From Diploptera punctata (lineage: Eukaryota; Arthropoda; Insecta; Blattodea; Blaberidae): a DNA stretch of 64,000 nt. This document shows, in pieces, positions 32,058 through 40,885 of the stretch (position 1 is the stretch's first letter; each line of letters begins with the position of its first letter). Location: NCBI GenBank assembly GCA_030220185.1, contig JASPKZ010007797.1, forward strand, positions 2,834,001-2,898,000, written 5' to 3'. The notes below the pieces were generated by a model, which was not told the DNA's origin, made no database searches, and saw only the letters and a program-made list of their open reading frames with translations. Position numbers and translations under genes: made by a program.

Positions 32058-33324
32058 CATTTATTCAAATACAATTTCAAGGGTTGGTAACGATATGTGG
32101 TATCACGATATGTGGTATCAGTCCACATCACATTACTTCCACTTGAGTGCAATCCCGTTAGGCTATTCCTTTTAAATTAGTTTGCGCCTCATTGCACCAC
32201 AGTTATGCGAAAGCTATTGTTCAAGCAAGGAAGGTTGTTGAGTGCGTGAATAAATGTTTCAGTTCAAAATAATGTTTGACTAGTGCGGTCTGCTCTTTTC
32301 CTGAGTTACCAGTAAACAGTATGCCGAAACCGAAAGTGAACTCCTATAAAACTACGTGATATTGTTAAAAAGTTTAGTGCAGATGGAATTCAGAGTGACG
32401 GATCTGTTATTAGGTGCATTCTTTGTGATATTTCAATAACAATTGATGAAAAAAATCAATGCACTCATGTTACGCAGCATATAAGTAGTGCCAAACATGT
32501 GAAAAATAAGGAACGACGAAGTAGTAAAGGTGTAGTGCGACAACAGTTTATTGGCGAGGCATTGGCTTCATCAAGTTCAATAAATAAAAATGAATTTTTT
32601 AATGATACAGTAAAGACATTTGTGGCATGTGGTATTCCTCTTTCCAAGCTTAACAACCCTATTATGAAAGCATATTTGGAGAAATATACTGGGAAGTCTG
32701 ACCCAGATGAGAGTACCTTACGAAAATCATACCTTCAACCTCTGCATGAAGAAAAATTAAAACAGATCAGGCAAGTAGTAGGTGAAAATCCAGTATATTT
32801 CGTATTAGATGAAACCACTGATAGACAGTTGAGATATGTTCTAAACATTTTAGTAGCACCTCTAAATGGAAAGCAAGTGAAACCCATGTTGTTGAAAACC
32901 TATTTTCTTTAATATAAGGCAACATGCGTGAATTTTGTGTCGTTAGTTACTTGTAATTGGTTTTGGTAATCTTTAATGATTATTTACATGGGAAATTTGC
33001 AACATTTTTTTTAAATTGCACCTTTTTCTGCTAAATTCAAGCAACCTTTTTTGCACCTTTTTCACCAAAATTTTGCACCTAAAATTCCTAGCTCTACTTA
33101 TGATAATTTTAAAACTACTATAATAGCTAATAGAGTTTATATTGCTATGTTTTTATTTACATTTATTTCTCACACTGAATGTCAAATGAATTTGTCTTGA
33201 AAATATATTTTGTACTTCAGTGTGAGTGATAAAATTAAATAAAAAAATCACAATATACAGTATTTAAAATAAATAATTATTACTTACAGAAGTCGGAAAG
33301 AAAATTAGGATACATTTTCGTCAT
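21052..33324 (-). CDS. Six-exon single-pass membrane protein, unknown family
   Basis: CDS exons (minus): 33324-33288, 29905-29799, 29224-29141, 24420-24352, 23480-23428, 21076-21052. All five donors read gtaagt, and all acceptors end in AG after pyrimidine-rich tracts. Phases fit throughout: 37 nt leaves T, completed by GT to Cys13; 84- and 69-nt exons are phase 0; the 53-nt exon leaves AC, completed by A to Thr117. An in-frame TAA precedes the ATG directly. The 124-residue product starts MTKMYPNFLSDF. It has one hydrophobic helix at about 29-46 ('YFLITIMVVHTLFLLCGF'), a basic stretch 'EIRRRMALMEGGLYHIGRR' to 76, an amphipathic part to 99, and an acidic Ser-rich tail 100-116 ending PPSSPAG. 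No signal peptide. Role unknown; likely a small membrane protein with a cytosolic tail. Introns hold LINEs, SINEs, R730 and hAT. Confidence 0.75.
21440..21630 (+). mobile_element. SINE-C fragment (intron 5)
   Basis: 'gggggaagaaatttttctca', 'gaatgggaccggtggctacc' and 'ctacagtaagtagcgg' follow the SINE-C body, with a deletion before 'gatgtgagggcagcagcc'. Confidence 0.7.
21880..22400 (+). pseudogene. LINE 3'-end fragment (intron 5)
   Basis: Reads 'KFYKMCGTIKRTLKNKTL', then 'QLKFYKIMVVPILTYASE' and, after stops, 'HVKRMPTDRIPQLLL' and 'GHTSVGRPFTR', the usual C-terminal order of a LINE ORF2. It is a different family from the LINE at 41.3 kb and is opposite to the host gene. Confidence 0.8.
22401..23244. 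other. Intron 5 sequence, no element recognised
   Basis: Contains minus-strand frames of 60-70 codons around 22617-22839 without family resemblance or splice context. Nothing further is supported. Confidence 0.35.
23245..23400 (-). mobile_element. LINE fragment (intron 5)
   Basis: 'cctaagaactttattctcag' and 'catatattttaagtttaatg' match the LINE at 41650-41780 in the same orientation. Exon 5 of the host gene starts only 28 bp beyond it. Confidence 0.75.
23528..23935 (-). mobile_element. LINE 3'-end fragment (intron 4)
   Basis: Begins with the LINE 3' end ('aacccgcaggttcatgg' type) and runs through 'gtctacgagacttaactctt' and 'gtaatattgtatcctcgctt', co-linear with 41310-41770 but diverged. Confidence 0.8.
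24559..24586. repeat. (TA)n(TG)n microsatellite
   Basis: A TA run followed by TG dinucleotides in intron 3. Confidence 0.9.
24590..26260. other. Intron 3 sequence, mostly unassigned
   Basis: AT-rich. Two isolated tRNA-like boxes are visible ('ggttgtggtctagtagaggg' near 24765; 'cgtgttcgattccg' near 25630), which may be decayed SINE heads. A plus-strand open stretch at about 25010-25130 ends in TGA and is not linked to other exons. Confidence 0.35.
26265..27480 (-). other. GC-richer block, possible solo LTR or UTR
   Basis: Less AT-rich than its surroundings and free of the SINE and LINE families found elsewhere. It contains the inverted pair 'gttacaaatttgt' (about 26557) and 'acaaatttgtaac' (about 26635), an AATAAA on the minus strand near 26350 followed by a GT-rich part, and a 76-codon minus-strand frame at 27139-27366. 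These features would fit a solo LTR of a retrovirus-like retrotransposon or leader sequence, but I could not define ends or a target duplication. Confidence 0.3.
27904..29100 (+). pseudogene. LINE ORF2, RT and C-terminus, broken (intron 3)
   Basis: Starts with RT pieces ('EEQQFGFGKGKGTRDAI', 'VYAVFVDVKRPLAE'), continues with 'RQGCPLSPTRFNIYLEDL' and 'RFSDDMALLSEDAM' (YxDD box as FSDD), then 'ESFKYLGFTISSNMN' and 'CFVWSVALYGAETW'. The tail near 29010 ('ggtagacagtattaaag') is shared with the fragment at 63855-64000. At least four stops or frameshifts. The EN domain is absent (5' truncated). It lies opposite to the host gene whose exon 3 begins 41 bp further on. Confidence 0.9.
29395..29640 (-). 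mobile_element. LINE 3'-end fragment (intron 2)
   Basis: 'acttccctcaaatcataatt' and 'atgttattctcccacttcat' match 41400-41440, preceded by the 3' terminus ('atcctggccgcgcg'). It sits inside the 574-bp intron between exons 2 and 3 and makes up nearly half of it. Confidence 0.8.
29668..29745 (+). repeat. tRNA-like SINE head
   Basis: A-box-like 'cagcgtgtagttgatgg' and B box 'cgttcgaacccc' at tRNA-like spacing, then 'atcaaaaaa' and A-rich sequence. It lies just before exon 2's donor on the other strand. Confidence 0.5.
30120..30545. other. Intron 1 sequence, unassigned
   Basis: A GC-richer piece at 30390-30540 ('gcagtagacaaaacgtcgag', 'cgaacctaacagggatc') resembles the style of interspersed repeats but has no second copy in this window. 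Confidence 0.3.
30560..30760 (-). mobile_element. SINE-C fragment (intron 1)
   Basis: 'ccgctactaattctagttac', 'gtcccgtactggcc' and 'ttaaaccacttggctcggg' follow the SINE-C order on the minus strand, with the central part deleted. Confidence 0.7.
31240..31560 (+). mobile_element. SINE-B inserted in R730
   Basis: The head has 'ggcttagtgattaacg' and a B-box 'tttgattcccgg'; the body carries 'ggaatttaggttaag'; the tail 'gcgcttcattatcattt' and 'gaacctaagaaatggatt' is shared with SINE-A. Flanked by the 7-bp duplication 'aataaat' (31233-31239, 31561-31567); R730 copy 1 shows a single 'aataaat' at this position. Confidence 0.88.
31787..33096 (+). mobile_element. hAT element (CGGBP1-related type), degenerate
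   Basis: 1310 bp with near-perfect inverted ends ('tagagctaggaattttaggt') and a perfect 8-bp duplication CTTATGAT (31779-31786, 33097-33104), both hallmarks of hAT transposons. Subterminal direct repeats of 'tttttgcacc' occur near both ends. A (TA)n microsatellite lies at 32018-32055. The encoded protein is truncated, so the element is non-autonomous. Confidence 0.92.
32346..32912 (+). pseudogene. hAT transposase N-terminal fragment
   Basis: From 32346 an open frame reads 'LRDIVKKFSADGIQSDGSV', then a zinc finger with 'CILC' and 'HVTQHISSAKH' (C2..H..H, BED-like). It continues with 'FVACGIPLSKLNNPIMKAYL' and 'YFVLDETTDRQLRY' up to a stop at 32912. The D in 'VLDETTD' matches the start of the hAT RNase-H-like fold. 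The order resembles CGGBP1-related hAT proteins (family recall). The first ATG at 32321 (MPKPKVNS) is one frame off, so a frameshift precedes it. The C-terminal two thirds, including the insertion domain and dimerisation region, are missing. Confidence 0.75.
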
Positions 33325-33634
33325 TTAAGATGAACAAGAACCTAATATTGTCTGGCAACGAACTTAATAATGTGTGGATTGTTAGTTATCTAAGCTTTAT
33401 CCACTAAACAATTCTTTTTTTTTTTTATTATAAGGCAGAAATACTATTTCAGCCATCGTTTCATTTACAGCATCAAATATTGTCTTATTGTTATTATGTT
33501 TATAGATTTAGTTGTTGTTAGGCCATCAATTATTTCAAAGATTGTACATCTGTCTGATCCAAAAACTTAATAATATATGTTTTTTTATGAATATGAAATA
33601 TTAATTTACGAGCGAGAAACAATTGTACTAACTA

Positions 33635-33850
33635 CTAACTCACTGACTGACCCAATGGAACCCATAGATTCATAGCCACACGTACATAAGCTGTTCATAC
33701 ATCGCTACCTGAGCTGATCTAATCTACCAACTGAGTGTTTTCCCTCTGGTTTTCCTACAATAAATGTCCATGTCTTTCTTTCATTGCCCATTCGTATCAC
33801 AGTCCTACCCATCGCAGTCTACGAGACTATATTCGTATTACCTATTGACA
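33635..33850 (-). mobile_element. LINE 3'-end fragment
   Basis: 'tgagtgttttccctctggtt', 'ttcattgcccattcgtatc' and 'atcgcagtctacgagac' match 41450-41560. The LINE 3' end lies at about 33640. It is just upstream of the first coding exon of the six-exon gene. Confidence 0.8.
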
Positions 33851-34401
33851 TTCTTATGCAATTGGAACCCATGTCCGCGTATTTTTACCGTCAGTCTTTC
33901 GACCACCTACTTTTTTGGTCTGTCTGATTGTCTTTTACCTGCCCTTCATGGGTAACCCTTTCAGTAGCCATGAAACCGCCGACATAGTTCTCTGGTGGTC
34001 ATTTATGCATGCAAGCAACTCCACCACGATAAGGTACAGATGTCCTGGAGGGGATGGTGAAGAACTCGTCTTATTTGTAATTTACCATATCATAAATTAT
34101 TGTCACTCGAATCTACGGTTTCGATAGTGCCAGCGAGTTAGTTAGTTATTTAGCAGGTTTCACATCTTCCTGCGCCCAATTAATCTACTGTCATTCTGCT
34201 CCAGATCTATCGCTACAAATGCCATCGTTTAATCCGTTTCCCCTCATCGTGTTGCTCAAAACACGCTCTTCAACCAAGTGATACCCATTCATTCTTTTTA
34301 CATTTTAATTGCTTGTTTTTCTTTTATGAAACCCTCCACAATTGGAGTTTGAATATTTATCTTTTTAGTTTATTTACACTGTTTATTATTTTATGTCTTC
34401 T

Positions 34402-34755
34402 GTCCACCGCTGTGGTCTCGAGGTAGCGTGTCGCCTTGTCACACAGCGGGCCTATATTCGATCCCCCGTCGGGACAAGTTTCCTGGGTTGTAATTTGTTT
34501 TGGGGTTTTTCCCTCGCCTGTAAGGCAAATGTCAGGAAACTTTAAGGCCCAAACGATCATCATCTGGCCATCAATATTATCATAAACATATTGATTAAGT
34601 TTAGGATTAAGGCCTCTCCTGGCACATCATACCAATAGCATCGCGGCAGCGTAACTCCACCTTCCAGGCGACCCAACACTCAGAAGTGGGTTACATCCAT
34701 GCCGAGAGAATACCAGAATTTTGAAATGATAACGTGGTGGCATTGAACAAAAATA
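34402..34755 (+). mobile_element. SINE-A, full length
   Basis: tRNA-like head with 'gtggtctcgaggtagcgtg' and B box 'attcgatcccccgtcggg'; body 'ccctcgcctgtaaggc' and 'aactttaaggcccaaacg'; tail 'actcagaagtgggttaca'. The closest match is the copy at 48930. Confidence 0.88.
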
Positions 34756-34889
34756 AAATTTATATATTCTAGAAATTCCAGCTGAACGTCTCCAAAAATC
34801 TTTTTCTGCAGAATTTAATTTACTTATTGGTTGTAAAAGGGAATATGCTAAGAGGGAGGAGAGCCTCTAATTGCTTTAAATTGTAAGAC

Positions 34890-35345
34890 TTAGAGGAGCT
34901 GACCTGCACATCTTCCTAGTGTCCAATCCCACCTTCACGTGGTGCAGCTGTTAGTAACCATATAACCTACGTATAACTTAATGTGGTGAACGGACGGGAT
35001 GGGCTACTCACCAATTGCACTGGTCAGCATGGTGAGATATTGACCGATATGGTATTACTTCCATACCATATCTCTTTTTTTATCGTTCCTATCCAGTCTT
35101 TCTGGGCTGAACACTTGTTGTTTTCTGACCCCGATGGTATTAGAGTATTCGAGGCCGAGGGGATCATTTCATCTTATATTTTTTGTCAAATTCTTCCTAA
35201 ATGGCAGATCAGGCTCTTAGCTGTAGTGAAAGCAACTGATATAAGGATGGACACCTGAAAAAATCCCTGGTTCTCCAGTTGGGGGTTGATGCGGTAGGCC
35301 AGCTCGCTCCCATTAGAAAAAAAAATTGCAGTGCTAAAAAAACCT
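34890..35345 (+). mobile_element. LINE 5'-region module
   Basis: 'gtccaatcccaccttcacgt', 'gggatgggctactcacc' and 'gatggtattagagtattcga' recur at 54468-54720; the distal part 'gtagtgaaagcaactgat' recurs at 43320-43430. This is probably 5' UTR of a LINE family, inferred from length and non-coding character. Confidence 0.55.
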
Positions 35346-35476
35346 AAAAAAATAATTTACTTATTGTTGGAGATTTTAGTTCCCATGCTTGTGCACTGTA
35401 GGCCTATACCTTGTAATCGTTATTATTGTATTTAAAATATTTGTTTTCGTTTGAACTTATATTCTCATCGCTTATT

Positions 35477-35710
35477 TTAATTTTGATTTTGCAGATTTGC
35501 CCTTATATATATTCTCATCAATTTTAGCATCATGACTTCCAGTTGAACTAATTTGTTCCCCAAATATACATATTCGTCGCATGCTTTTATTTTTGCACGT
35601 CCATCTTCTGAAATCAGATCTATTGTTGTATCTCCTATTATCATATAGCCTACTTCGTCTTGTCCTAATTTATGTTCATTCACCATTGTTCATATTCTTC
35701 CTTCAGTGTT
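35477..35710 (-). pseudogene. LINE RT C-terminal fragment
   Basis: The minus strand encodes 'VGYMIIGDTTIDLISEDGR' and 'CDEYVYLGNKLVQLE', the (F/Y).YLG segment found after the RT palm of LINEs. Confidence 0.65.
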
Positions 35711-35730
35711 GTTGTCATGTACACAGTAGG

Positions 35731-35731
<1 letters not shown>

Positions 35732-35793
<62 letters not shown>

Positions 35794-35794
35794 A
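35732..35794. repeat. (TA)n(TG)n microsatellite
   Basis: About 40 bp of TA followed by about 20 bp of TG. It lies between two LINE fragments (35477-35710 and 35840-35910, the latter matching 41845-41900). Confidence 0.95.
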
Positions 35795-36266
35795 TTGGAG
35801 AAGTTGGGGTGATAAAAGGGTCCCTGTAATGAATATTCAAGGGATGAGCCTATGTTTAATTTCTTTCTGCACCTCAATCCCATTTATAATAAACTTATTC
35901 CCAGTCATGTCAGGAACTGTCAATCACTATCATTATTTTAATACAAATTAACAGATATCTTAAGTTTGACACAATGAAAATATTAACTGTATATCAACTA
36001 TATTCAGCATTCTGTAAATAACATCGTTCTGCATAGATTTTTTAAATAAATGAGCGTTTCTGAATCACAATTTCACACTGATTGCAAAAATGAAATCCAG
36101 TAATATTACAGTGTACTTATCGTTTGTTAGAAAGGCCGAACAGTTTATAATTTCGACTTTATTACATAAAATGTGAAATAATTAAACTATTAGTATGTTT
36201 ATATTTTAAATTATGTTTATATTTATTAAAATCTACTAACTATATCCGTCCTAGGTCCGTACAAGA

Positions 36267-37500
36267 ATGTGTGGTTATGTAAATGATCCAAATCTGTTTT
36301 GCTATAATTATATGTGGGTCATATGCGTTAGTAAAACAAAGAACATAACTGATTTAGTAAACAAGACTTACTTTCAATATGTTGGCAATAAGTTAGGAGA
36401 CCAGGATAAATCGTGGTGCCCTCACAAAATGTGTCGTAGTTGTGTTGCAGAGATGAGGAGTTGGAAAAATGGAAAAAAATAAGTCATTGCCCTTCGGTAT
36501 CCCTATGAATTGGAAGGAACCTACAAATCATGGAGACGGTTGTTATTTTTGCACAGTTAAGGTAACAGGGTATAATGCTAAAAAACAAGAAAGATATTGT
36601 ATATCCTAACATTCCCTCTGCATTCAGCCCGTACCTCATGGTCCTGATATTCCAGTTCCCTTACACCCTCAATCAGATACATTGCGTCTGCAGCCAGTAG
36701 CACTGAAACTAAATCTCCAGTGGATGATGAACCATATAATTCTGATCATGATAGACGTTTTAATCAACGTGAGCTTAATGAATTAGTGAGGGATTTAAAT
36801 TTGCCTAAAGAATCAGCAGAACTGTTAGGCTATAGGTTAAAAGAAAATAAAGTATTGACTGAGAGTACATACTTTTTATGTTACAGGCATCGTGAGAAGG
36901 AATTTGTCCCTTTTTTGCTGAAGAAGAAAATTTAGTGTATTGCCAAGACATCCCTGCTGTCTTAAAATGTTATAACATAAACTATAATTCCAAAGAGTGG
37001 GGGTTCTTCGTAGATTCTTTTCAAAAAGTTTTAAAGGAGACATATAAAAATGTAAAGTTTTTTTTACAAAAACTGCAGTACGAAAACCATCTATGCTGGT
37101 CTATGGAGATTTCATGATTAGTAGACTATAAGTTGGTCAGCAAGCTGGTTTCACAAAATACCCTTGTTTCGTATGTAAATGGGATAGCACAGCTAGGTCA
37201 GAACACTGGGAAAGGGAACAGTGGCCACGTAGGACTAATTTAATACCGGGCGAAAAAAATATAAGAAGTGAACATGTTATTGATCCCTCAAAAGTATTGT
37301 TGCCACCTCTCCATGTAAAATTAGGTTCAATGAAACGATTTGTGAGAACCGTAGATAAAGACAGTGAGTGCTTTAAATACCTTTGCACTAAATTTCCTTC
37401 ACTACCCATGAAAAAATTAAAGCTGTTGTAATCGTTGGCCCACAGATTCGAAAACTGATGATGGACAGTCAGTTCCAGAATACTATGAGTCGAAAAGTGA
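36267..37500 (+). pseudogene. Transposon-associated zinc-finger protein, broken
   Basis: Pieces in order: 'NDPNLFCYNYMWVICVSK', 'NKLGDQDKSWCPHKMCRSC' (two Cys pairs), 'GIPMNWKEPTNHGDGCYFC', 'IPHGP..VP'-like text, 'NELVRDLNLPKESAELLGYR', 'CYRHREKEFVPF', 'CQDIPAVLKCYNI', 'KYPCFVCKWDSTARSEHWE' and 'VLLPPLHVKLGSMK'. I recognise the same block order from a large family of repetitive metazoan proteins taken to be transposon-derived, but cannot name the superfamily with confidence. At least five frame changes are present, and a block of about 20 residues after 'WGFFVDS' seems deleted. No inverted ends were found. Confidence 0.65.
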
Positions 37501-37944
37501 AGTATGCCTGGAATTCTTATGATTATTAAGTAATATTAAGTAATGATTAATTAGTGGCAAATACATTCTGGCCTAGTTTTTTAGACAAAATTCTTGTTGA
37601 AAGTAACTTTTATTACGTTTTACAAAGCTATAATTTAATTTTTAGTTATTCATGAATATTTTGAATATTTGACGTGATGGGAGAAAATGGAGATCATTTT
37701 CGAATTCAGCACAAAAAAATCCGTTTAGAATCACCTATCAGATTAAAAAAAAACAAAAAATAAGTTTTAAAATGCAGAACGGTGTAATCATGTATGAAAC
37801 TTTATTTTATATTATCTTGATTTTATTATATTCCATGTTTTTGTTAGTATTAGCTAGTATTAGATCATATCACCATTGTCTTTTGTTTAGTCTGTATTTT
37901 AAAAATATTTAAAAATTAAATATGTAATTTTTGTATAATTTCAC

Positions 37945-38004
37945 TATTTGCTGGTTGAGTGGAAGAGAAGGCTTTATGGCCTTAACTTGCCAGCTAAAAT
38001 ATAA

Positions 38005-38066
<62 letters not shown>
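37945..38066 (+). repeat. LINE-type 3' module with (ATT)n tail
   Basis: 'ctggttgagtggaagagaag' and 'atggccttaacttgcc' lead directly into an (ATT)n array of about 60 bp (38005-38066). The same module at 43494 ends in (AAAT)n. Confidence 0.7.
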
Positions 38067-38071
<5 letters not shown>

Positions 38072-38229
38072 TATTAGTATTATTATTATTCCTCATTAAA
38101 ATGTTATTCATTAAGGAATATACTCGTATTTTCATGCTTGTAGGCCTATAGATTTGTAGCATCGTTATATTCAGAAATCCTGCATAAACAGGATCCGGCT
38201 GTAATCACATGGTTGCAAGGGGGAAAAAA

Positions 38230-38345
38230 TCAGATTGCTTAGTAGCGTTTGAGATTATATTCTGAAGGTCCCGTATTCAAACCCCAGTTTCAAGCAATGT
38301 GGTTTTTTCCTTGCAACCTTGTGCAGTGATTAACTGACTTATACC
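38230..38345 (+). repeat. tRNA-like SINE head fragment
   Basis: A-box-like 'gcttagtagcgtttg' and B-box-like 'gtattcaaacccc', then 'gtggttttttccttg'. Only one copy was seen here; related boxes occur at 1750 and 20155. Confidence 0.45.
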
Positions 38346-38732
38346 GCATCCTGGATATATAGTAATAAAATTTCCTCTGTATGTGATTCACCAGTAACAT
38401 TCTTTGCTACCGAGCTACGTTGTTACAGAAGTCATTACTTCTATAGTGTTAATCTTATAGTAAATTGTAATGTTGGAATGACTTTATGGGCACAGTGTAC
38501 TATTATTTCCGGTTTCCTATAAAGTACATGTACTCACAGTTATGTAGTTTTCTCCATTCGCCTGTCTACTTCTCTTTAGGTTAAATTCCCTTCCGTCCTA
38601 TGTCAGAGACTGTCAAACTATAACATCGTTAAAAAACAAACTAAAGAATTATTTAATAACAAACTTATACACCTCACTGATAGTATTATTATATTAATAA
38701 ATTCAATTATTTATGAACATAATATTAAGATG

Positions 38733-39030
38733 TTCACCGCTGTGGTCTCGAGGTAGCGTGTGCCTTGTCACGCAGCGGGCCCGTGTTCGATTCCCGGTCG
38801 GGACAGTTTCCTGGGTGAGGTTTTTATGGTTTTTTTTCCCTCGCCTGTAAAAATAAAAGTGAGAAAATTTTAAGGCCCAAACGGTCCCCGAACATCATAC
38901 GGCCATCACAGTCATCATTGTTCATATTCATCTTAGATTATACTTAGAATTAGGTACTCTTTCCGCCCCAACCTCAGAAGTGGGTTACAATTACGCCAAT
39001 GCCAGGAGATAACACCAGACATGTCCAAAA
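38733..39030 (+). mobile_element. SINE-A copy
   Basis: Head 'ctgtggtctcgaggtagcg' with B box 'gtgttcgattcccggtcggg'; body 'ccctcgcctgta'; tail 'ctcagaagtgggttacaa'. A small central deletion removes part of the shared tail. Confidence 0.88.
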
Positions 39031-39114
39031 GTACAATATTAAGATTAACAAATATTATAATTTGTTTAAATATCGTATAACCGTAAAATTAGTTGTCTAT
39101 ATCTCATTATTAGT

Positions 39115-39447
39115 CCACCACTGTGGTCTCGGGTTAGCGTGCTCCTTGTCACGCAGCAGGCCCGGGTTCGATCCCCGGTCGGGGCAGTTTTTCTGGGTGA
39201 GGTTTTTATCGGGGTATTTCCTCACCTGTAAGACAGATGTCAGGAAAACTTAAAGGCCCAAACGGTCCCCGAAATCATATGATGATCATCATCCTTATCA
39301 TTATCATCATCATCATCCTTCACCGGTGTGGAAAGCAACGGGAAGCTACCACACCTACAATTTCCTAGTAAAGCTGCAAGCATAGCATGAAAATGCTATG
39401 ATTGCAGTAAAGGACCTGCCTTCGGGCAGAATTACTATAGATGGATG
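39115..39447 (+). mobile_element. SINE-A2 (SINE-A head, alternative tail)
   Basis: Head and body are SINE-A ('gtggtctcgggttagcgtg', 'gggttcgatccccggtcggg'), but after a (CAT)n run the tail switches to 'gtgtggaaagcaacggg' and a twin-hairpin end: 'catagcatgaaaatgctatg' and 'cctgccttcgggcag'. This tail also ends the element at 46041 and resembles the LINE 3' end at 63.9 kb. Confidence 0.82.
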
Positions 39448-39594
39448 AATCTCATTATTTTTATAGCCTACATTAGACAGGGACAGTGTACCAATAATTT
39501 AATTTATCTTGCTTGAATACATTTTATTATTAATCTTAACTGTTATTAACTATATTTAAATTAATATTGGGAAGTAAACATTATGAGGTTATAT

Positions 39595-39780
39595 CATTAA
39601 TAGTGAGTGGAAAACATATTTCAATCGACTCACCTCATACATTTTCAAACTTCTTTGATACCGACGGTTTCAGACAAAATCATGTCCTTCTTCAGTCATG
39701 GCTTCCACCGTCGGTATCAAAGAAGTTTGAAAATGTATGATGTGAGTCGATTAAAATATGTTCTCCACTCACTATTAATG
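39595..39780. repeat. Near-perfect foldback, ~75-bp arms
   Basis: Starts 'cattaatagtgagtgg' and ends 'ccactcactattaatg', 16 of 16 complementary. The arms continue through 'ctttgataccgacgg' / 'ccgtcggtatcaaag' around a loop of about 35 bp. It adjoins a LINE fragment. Confidence 0.85.
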
Positions 39781-39782
39781 TC

Positions 39783-40540
39783 ATTAACTAGTTGTATTAT
39801 AGATCGTAATATAATAGATATTATCTTATTGATGGAGTTTATGTTCAGAAAATTATTGGACGAATACGATAACTGGGGTTTGAAAATAAATTTAGAAAAA
39901 AAAATCATTTTATATGGGAAGTGGAGCCGAAACCGAAGATTTGATATTAGAAGATGTGAAGAATTTGTGTATCTGGGAGTAAAATTAGATAAAGAGGATA
40001 AACAAGAAAGTGATATTAAGAACAGAATAAATAAAGGTAGAGCAATAACAGCAATGATGAATGGAGTTTTATGGAACAGACATATAGCTAGGAAAAATAA
40101 GTTACAAATATATAATTCAATAGTGAGAAGTACTGTCACATATGGAGCTGAAGTTTGGAAATTCAACAAAAGCTTATGTCGATGGAAATGGATTCCTTGA
40201 GAAGAGCAGCGAGATGTTCAAAATTAGACAAAATAAGAAATACTGTCATAAGAGAAAAAATGAATATTGGTTATTCAATAGTAGATTATATACAGTATAA
40301 GCAATTAAATTAGTATGGGCACGTGCGACGAATGCGAGAAGAAAGATTACCCAGAAAAACATTGGAATGGTGTCCACCTGGAAGAAGGAGGAGAGGAAGA
40401 CCTCGAAACTCGTGGATGCAGGAAATAAGAACTGGAATGAGAGCAAGGGGACTGGAGGACATGGATTGGATGGAGAGAGACGGGTGGAGAAGAAAAATAA
40501 AACTTTAGGCACAGAAAGATGTGTAAACATTAAAATTCTG
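39783..40540 (+). pseudogene. LINE ORF2 C-terminal half (second family)
   Basis: Reads 'CEEFVYLGVKLDKEDKQES', 'INKGRAITAMMNGVLWNR', 'YNSIVRSTVTYGAEVWK', then after frame changes 'HVRRMREERLPRKTLEW' and 'RRRGRPRNSWMQEIRTGM', ending near 'MDWMERDGWRRK'. The typical order of LINE RT thumb and C-terminus. Two frameshifts near 40170-40320. A different family from 41284-42887. Confidence 0.85.
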
Positions 40541-40596
40541 TATATAAATAAAATCTTATTGATCAAATCTTCATTTAGTATTTAATATTAGAGTTA

Positions 40597-40885
40597 TTAT
40601 TTTTTTATTTCAGGATTGTTTCTGTTATTTACACAGGTATCCCAACCAAAATATACATTTTTTTTCTTCCACACTTCCCGGTCTTGCGTGTCTGCTTCTG
40701 TCATATTTCTCTTCTTCATGTTGTCTTGAATTCCCTTTATCCACGTTGACTTTGGTCTACTACGTTTCCCTTTTCCTGGAGATATCCATTTCAATACTTC
40801 TTTGTTCGTTTCTGTGTCCCTTCTTCTCAGTATATGTCCATACCATCTTAATTGGATTTCTTCAATCTCTTGTACAATATCCCTT
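40597..40885 (-). pseudogene. LINE ORF2 extreme C-terminus
   Basis: The minus strand reads 'IQLRWYGHILRRRDTETNKE', 'GKRSRPKSTWIKGI' and 'QDREVWKKK', the RW.GH...R / RP...W ending of LINE proteins. Stands against the TIR repeat that starts at 40887. Confidence 0.75.

Larger units (their letters stand above)
30861..33110 (+). repeat. R730 repeat, copy 2, with two insertions
   Basis: Starts 'gactatatttaactcatg' and follows copy 1 (2023-2569) base for base in long stretches. It is interrupted by SINE-B (31240-31560) and by a hAT element (31787-33096), and ends at 'cttatgataatttt'. Confidence 0.85.

Noticed and set aside
31880..32175. ORFs of 60-90 codons with IYIYIYIY runs (also 35581-35883)
   Set aside because: They are translations of TA microsatellites.
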